Made by a program: the position numbers and the translations under genes. The notes under the pieces were generated by a model. The model made no database searches and was not told the origin of the DNA. It saw only the letters and a program-made list of their open reading frames with translations. DNA of 64,000 nucleotides from positions 4,774,001-4,838,000 of the forward strand of contig CM065649.1 of assembly GCA_033220425.1 (NCBI GenBank), in the 5' to 3' direction. Origin of the DNA: Lepraria neglecta (Eukaryota > Ascomycota > Lecanoromycetes > Lecanorales > Stereocaulaceae). Below are positions 60,531 to 64,000 of the stretch, piece by piece; positions within the stretch are counted from its first letter, which is position 1; each line of letters starts with the position of its first letter.

Positions 60531-61640
60531 TCACTTCTCAATAATTCTATTGGAAGTATCTATCTTCGACGCTAAAAACATAGATGTGATACCATTACCA
60601 ATCTTAGCTTTGACCGTGTTGATACCAACTTTGACCGTCTTAAAGTCATGGCTGGCACTGTCTAGCTTCTCTACCAGAGACTTCGAGGGCGCGGTTAAAG
60701 TCCAACCTATGCTGATGTGAAAGCTGGAAGACACATCCACATGGTTCACGGCTGCCATCTGAGCCGGAGAAGCCTGTGACGAAGATCCTGAAGCGGTTTT
60801 CAATGGACCTTTTTGCCGTATCTTATGCCCTCGAGTGTTATTTGGCTGGGGAGGTGGTTGCGAGTCCGCATAAAGTGGTGGCTGACCGAAACTTTGGACG
60901 ACTCCGTTTGAAATCCGGAGAAGCTGATTAAGGCCATCTTGGGAAGCCTTGTCCAAACGCATCACCAAGAACCAGCGTGTTTTCTCGTAATTCGCAACCC
61001 AATCGAAGCCTGTTACCGAGACTTCAAACCTGGATCGACCTCTAAGCATGAATTCTTAACTAAAATTTTCAAGAATAGACTTACGGACAAATGCTAGATT
61101 TGTTGATGGCATCAGTCAAAGTGTCAGTGAATGGTTGGCGCTGGTGTGCACGGAGCACTATTGGTCTTGAGAGGCTGATATGCAGTGGTAATTCTGCGCC
61201 GAGATCGCTTTTTAAAAGGCTATGTACTTGTGATGGCTTCGAAGAGGGAACATCACGTATGCTGGCTAGTAGACTGTCGAGACGGTTTGAGTGTTCTGTT
61301 GAAGGATACCCTCGTTGCCATAAGCCATGGTCCCGAATATGGGTATCAATTCAAATTGGAAAGTTGGCTTACACTCTATGTAGATATGAGTCGGCCAATT
61401 TCCCTCGATATGAGGCGTCACCCTCTGTCGCCCACCGTGTAAAGAAGGATCATCTTGATTGCTGACTCTCGACGCTGAAGCGTACAAGTCATGAAAAGTA
61501 TCTGGCAACGGCGGCAGAGTGGAAACCGGGCTTGAATCACGCCTTCTTTTGACTCCTCGCTGACATTGCTTCTTGCTGCCGGTGTCTTCCGGCCCAGAAG
61601 ACTCCGAGCTTTCACTGTCAGAATATTCGACGAGAAGCAT
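60531..61640 (-). CDS. USB1: U6 snRNA phosphodiesterase Usb1 (Mpn1)
   Basis: Three exons (61640-61373, 61310-61085, 61029-60531) join in phase to 330 residues. The 2H-phosphoesterase signature is complete: first HxS in [13 protein letters not shown] (His133, Ser135), second in [11 protein letters not shown] (His269, Ser271). Family text includes [40 protein letters not shown] and [18 protein letters not shown]. Usb1 trims the 3' oligo(U) tail of U6 snRNA and leaves a protected end, stabilising U6 snRNP. An insert of about 45 residues ([20 protein letters not shown] and following) separates the two catalytic halves. It is head-to-head with PAL1. Confidence 0.9.
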
Positions 61641-61943
61641 AGCAAAGCTGGTATCGTGTGCCATGCAAGCACAAAATATTTTAGATTGACGGCCTCGACG
61701 GCTCGAAATAGAGCAGCCGAAGGTCCCGAATTCGGTAAGCTGGTGACGTATCCCCTGTAGAAAAATAGGGTCCACCGCGTGGCCAAGGCCTAGTTAAAGA
61801 ATAGTGGTCAACAGCCGCTACATATTAATCCTCCCGCCTAGTATTCGATTGCTTTTGTATTGTCAAACTCCATCGATGCTCTAACCTTGCCATATAAGCA
61901 AACGAAACAAGATTTTCATTCCAATTGGTCGAAAGACACCACA
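61641..61943. promoter_or_regulatory. divergent promoter, USB1 / PAL1
   Basis: 303 bases separate two divergent start codons, so both promoters lie here. No specific site is assigned. Confidence 0.45.
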
Positions 61944-63231
61944 ATGGAAAGCTCTGAAGATAAACTGTGGGTATGTGCATTCGGCATCCTTCAGCAAATC
62001 CTCCCATGACTGACCATTGGCCAGGCATCGAAATACCTTCTCGACCCTCTGAACGCCCCCCAACCCAGCGATGAGACAGGCCCTGGCACGCATTATGGCT
62101 CTACGTTCGCTCCTCAACCCACTGGCAATTCTACCGCCAGCTCAAACGCTATGCCACGGAAGACGCCATCGACTTTCGTCCGATCGAGCCACTCAATATC
62201 AGACCAGAAGCCGATTCCAGCTCTGTCCACTGGCTCAAGCAACAACCCATACCGGAATGGCACCAGTTCCAATGGATACACAACGCCACCGCAGTCCGCC
62301 AGCCCCCGGAAGGACCGCTTTTCCTATCGCCAGGAAGCATTTCCAGACTTCGATGGCTCCTACTCTCCCAATCGGCGCAGCGTAGATCAAGCCTCTACTC
62401 AGATTCCAACATCGACTGGAGGCCATGCATCTACTACTACCGGTGGCCGCCACCGCCGGACAAGCTCTCTCAATCAGCGCTACCCAGACGATCAAAGTAA
62501 TCGGCCACTCGATATGATCAAGCAAGGTGCGAGGCAGGCTAATCGGGCTCCTCATCTACGAAAGAAGCACCAGGTCGGCCCTGATAGTATTGATCGGCTT
62601 GACAACCTCACCGGAGCTTATCATCACGAAGGCCCTTACGATGCTACGTTACTTGCTCGCAACACATCATATACGAATAGCCCGATTGAGGCTGTTAGTG
62701 CATCTAACGAGGAAGCTCTCAAGGCTACGCCAAGAGAAATGATTAATGATAGTGTGGAGAAACATCGTCCATTAGATGGTACAGCTATGGTGCCTCCGGG
62801 TATGGCTGACCGATATGGGAATGTCTACAGTTATAAAGAAGGCACAGACATGATGATCGAGAACAATCCAGAAGGTGGAGCCTACAAGCGCTGGCCGGGA
62901 GTGGTACGTACTTGACATTCCTGATATCAAATATCTAATACACTGACAATCTATATAGACCTACCTCCCTGAAGACCTCAAAGGCAAGGGCGAGCCCTCT
63001 TACTCCCTCGAAAAGGCTCTAAAGGAACACAAATCCCATAGCCGCCACATATCAGAAGGCAACAACATGGAGAACCACATCGAAATGACAACGCCTGCTG
63101 CACAGAGGCGCCCGCTTAGTGATGGACAGAACTATACAGATTGGCAGAGCCATGTGCGACGGAGTTCGTCTGGAGCAGGGAAGTTGAGGAAGAGGTTTGG
63201 GAGTTTGAAATTAAAGTCACACAAAGATTGA
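61944..63231 (+). CDS. PAL1: Pal1 cell-morphology protein
   Basis: Exons 61944-61970, 62025-62903 and 62959-63231 join in phase to 392 residues. The first exon holds only nine codons (MESSEDKLW). The family core is at about residues 193-222 (VGPDSIDRLDNLTGAYHHEG then PYDATLLARN). It is preceded by a Ser/Pro-rich disordered region (PPQSASPRKDRFSYRQEAFP) and followed by VEKHRPLDGTAMVPPGMADR. The C-terminus is basic (GKLRKRFGSLKLKSHKD). Pal1 proteins localise to growth sites and endocytic patches and support cylindrical shape, working with Sla2-type adaptors. The stop is at 63229-63231. Confidence 0.9.
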
Positions 63232-63613
63232 AGAAGCTCTATAGCAGGTTGCATGAGGAGATTATAAATGAGGCTCGAGTAGACGGCGCTCTCAGAACAG
63301 CGTGGCAGAGCCTGCTGGTTCCTTTATCTTGGCATATACATCACACTTGGCAGCGCTTGGCTGCAGTCCAAGCTTTACGGCGGTTAACGAAGAACCATAG
63401 ATCTGGACTGGCGTTGATGCTTGACTTCGTATATAAGCAAAACCCAAGATAGAGTAATATGAACTCTTAATCGGATCTCGTATGGACCGGTCTGTCGTAG
63501 CCGAGTCAGTGTCTCAATGTTAAACGCTTACGGGCCTAGGATTTCTGTTTACCTAATTGATACACTCATGTAAAGCTTGCCATCATGTGTATAGGATTTT
63601 GTAGCAGCAGCCG
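63232..63613. other. convergent 3' intergenic region
   Basis: This lies between PAL1 and the cyclophilin gene. Nothing is recognised. Confidence 0.4.
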
Positions 63614-64000
63614 TCACATCTCACCGCACTGTGAAATCACGACGTCTGTAGCAGGCTTACTCTCCCCTCGCACGCGGGTGTTCTCAACCATGCGTACAAC
63701 ATCCATTCCGTCGATGACCTTGCCGAAGACAACGTGCTTACCGTTCAAGAACGGCGTAGGAACCTAGAACAGCAGTATTAATGGGAGCAATGGGGGTTGA
63801 AAGCGTGGAATGAGATAGCTTACGGTTGTGATGAAGAATTGACAGCCGTTCGTGTTGGCTCCTGAATTCTAGGACATTGTAAGCATTGCTCGTATTGGAC
63901 TTCAAGCGAAAGATTAAGAGGTGACTTACAGCCATGCTGAGAAGCCCAGGGATGTCATGCTTCAGATTGAAGTTCTCGTCCGCGAATGCCTTTGTGCCGT
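63614..64000 (-). CDS. PPIH-like cyclophilin, 5' part beyond the right edge
   Basis: Minus-strand exons 64000-63930 (continuing off the edge), 63868-63824 and 63763-63614 join in phase. They read [22 protein letters not shown], then [51 protein letters not shown] and the end VVISQCGEM, stop. The order and the terminal ISQCGEM fit the nuclear cyclophilin H type, which binds the Prp4-containing part of U4/U6.U5 tri-snRNP and isomerises prolyl bonds. Residues for cyclosporin and proline binding (FFIT, the [10 protein letters not shown] block) are kept. A general cytosolic cyclophilin is possible but would more often end with other text. Confidence 0.85.

Overview
This is nuclear DNA of a filamentous ascomycete (Pezizomycotina; I lean to Dothideomycetes, with low confidence). 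The genes are split by short GT...AG introns of about 50-90 bp. The gene set (Zn2Cys6 regulators, SAT4/rhodopsin-type membrane proteins, an MHYT hybrid histidine kinase, GH16 glucanase, fungal thaumatin, a DUF3659 repeat protein) is fungal. I saw no transposon, virus-like element, CRISPR array or convincing tRNA/rRNA gene. Exon limits were inferred by eye from splice signals, phase and family similarity.

Bases 1-14,760 are a graveyard of decayed host genes. They include an MHYT hybrid histidine kinase (running off the left edge), a C2H2 zinc-finger/DnaJ fusion, an unrecognised relic, a sulfatase, a Zn2Cys6 regulator, a SAT4-family membrane protein and a secreted ML/NPC2-like lipid-binding protein. 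All carry stops or frameshifts. In their midst one small secreted protein (3917-4585) is fully open.

From 15.3 kb to the right edge most genes are intact and many are housekeeping: VPS8 (CORVET tethering), a secreted GH16 glucanase, ERG10 (acetoacetyl-CoA thiolase), then three splicing genes side by side (SNU114, an NTR2-like factor and the SmG gene), a Zn2Cys6 regulator, CIA2 (cytosolic Fe-S assembly), a thaumatin-like protein with a damaged 5' end, ERO1 (ER disulfide formation), a TPT/drug-metabolite-type transporter with two decayed copies of its 3' end beside it, a mitochondrial-looking protein of unknown function, a Vps3844-domain ER/vacuole protein, an IQ-motif protein, a 1619-residue protein with 14 DUF3659 repeats, an ethanolamine/choline phosphotransferase, USB1 (U6 snRNA maturation), PAL1 (cell morphology) and the 3' part of a PPIH-like cyclophilin.

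Themes worth attention are the sharp break between dead and living genes near 15 kb, the packing of spliceosome genes (five splicing-related genes in the window, three contiguous), a recent 234-bp duplication inside the DUF3659 gene, and tandem debris of a transporter gene. No wholly new system is evident. The best candidates for undescribed biology are the unknown secreted protein, the mitochondrial-looking protein, the DUF3659 giant and the zinc-finger/J-domain fusion family.
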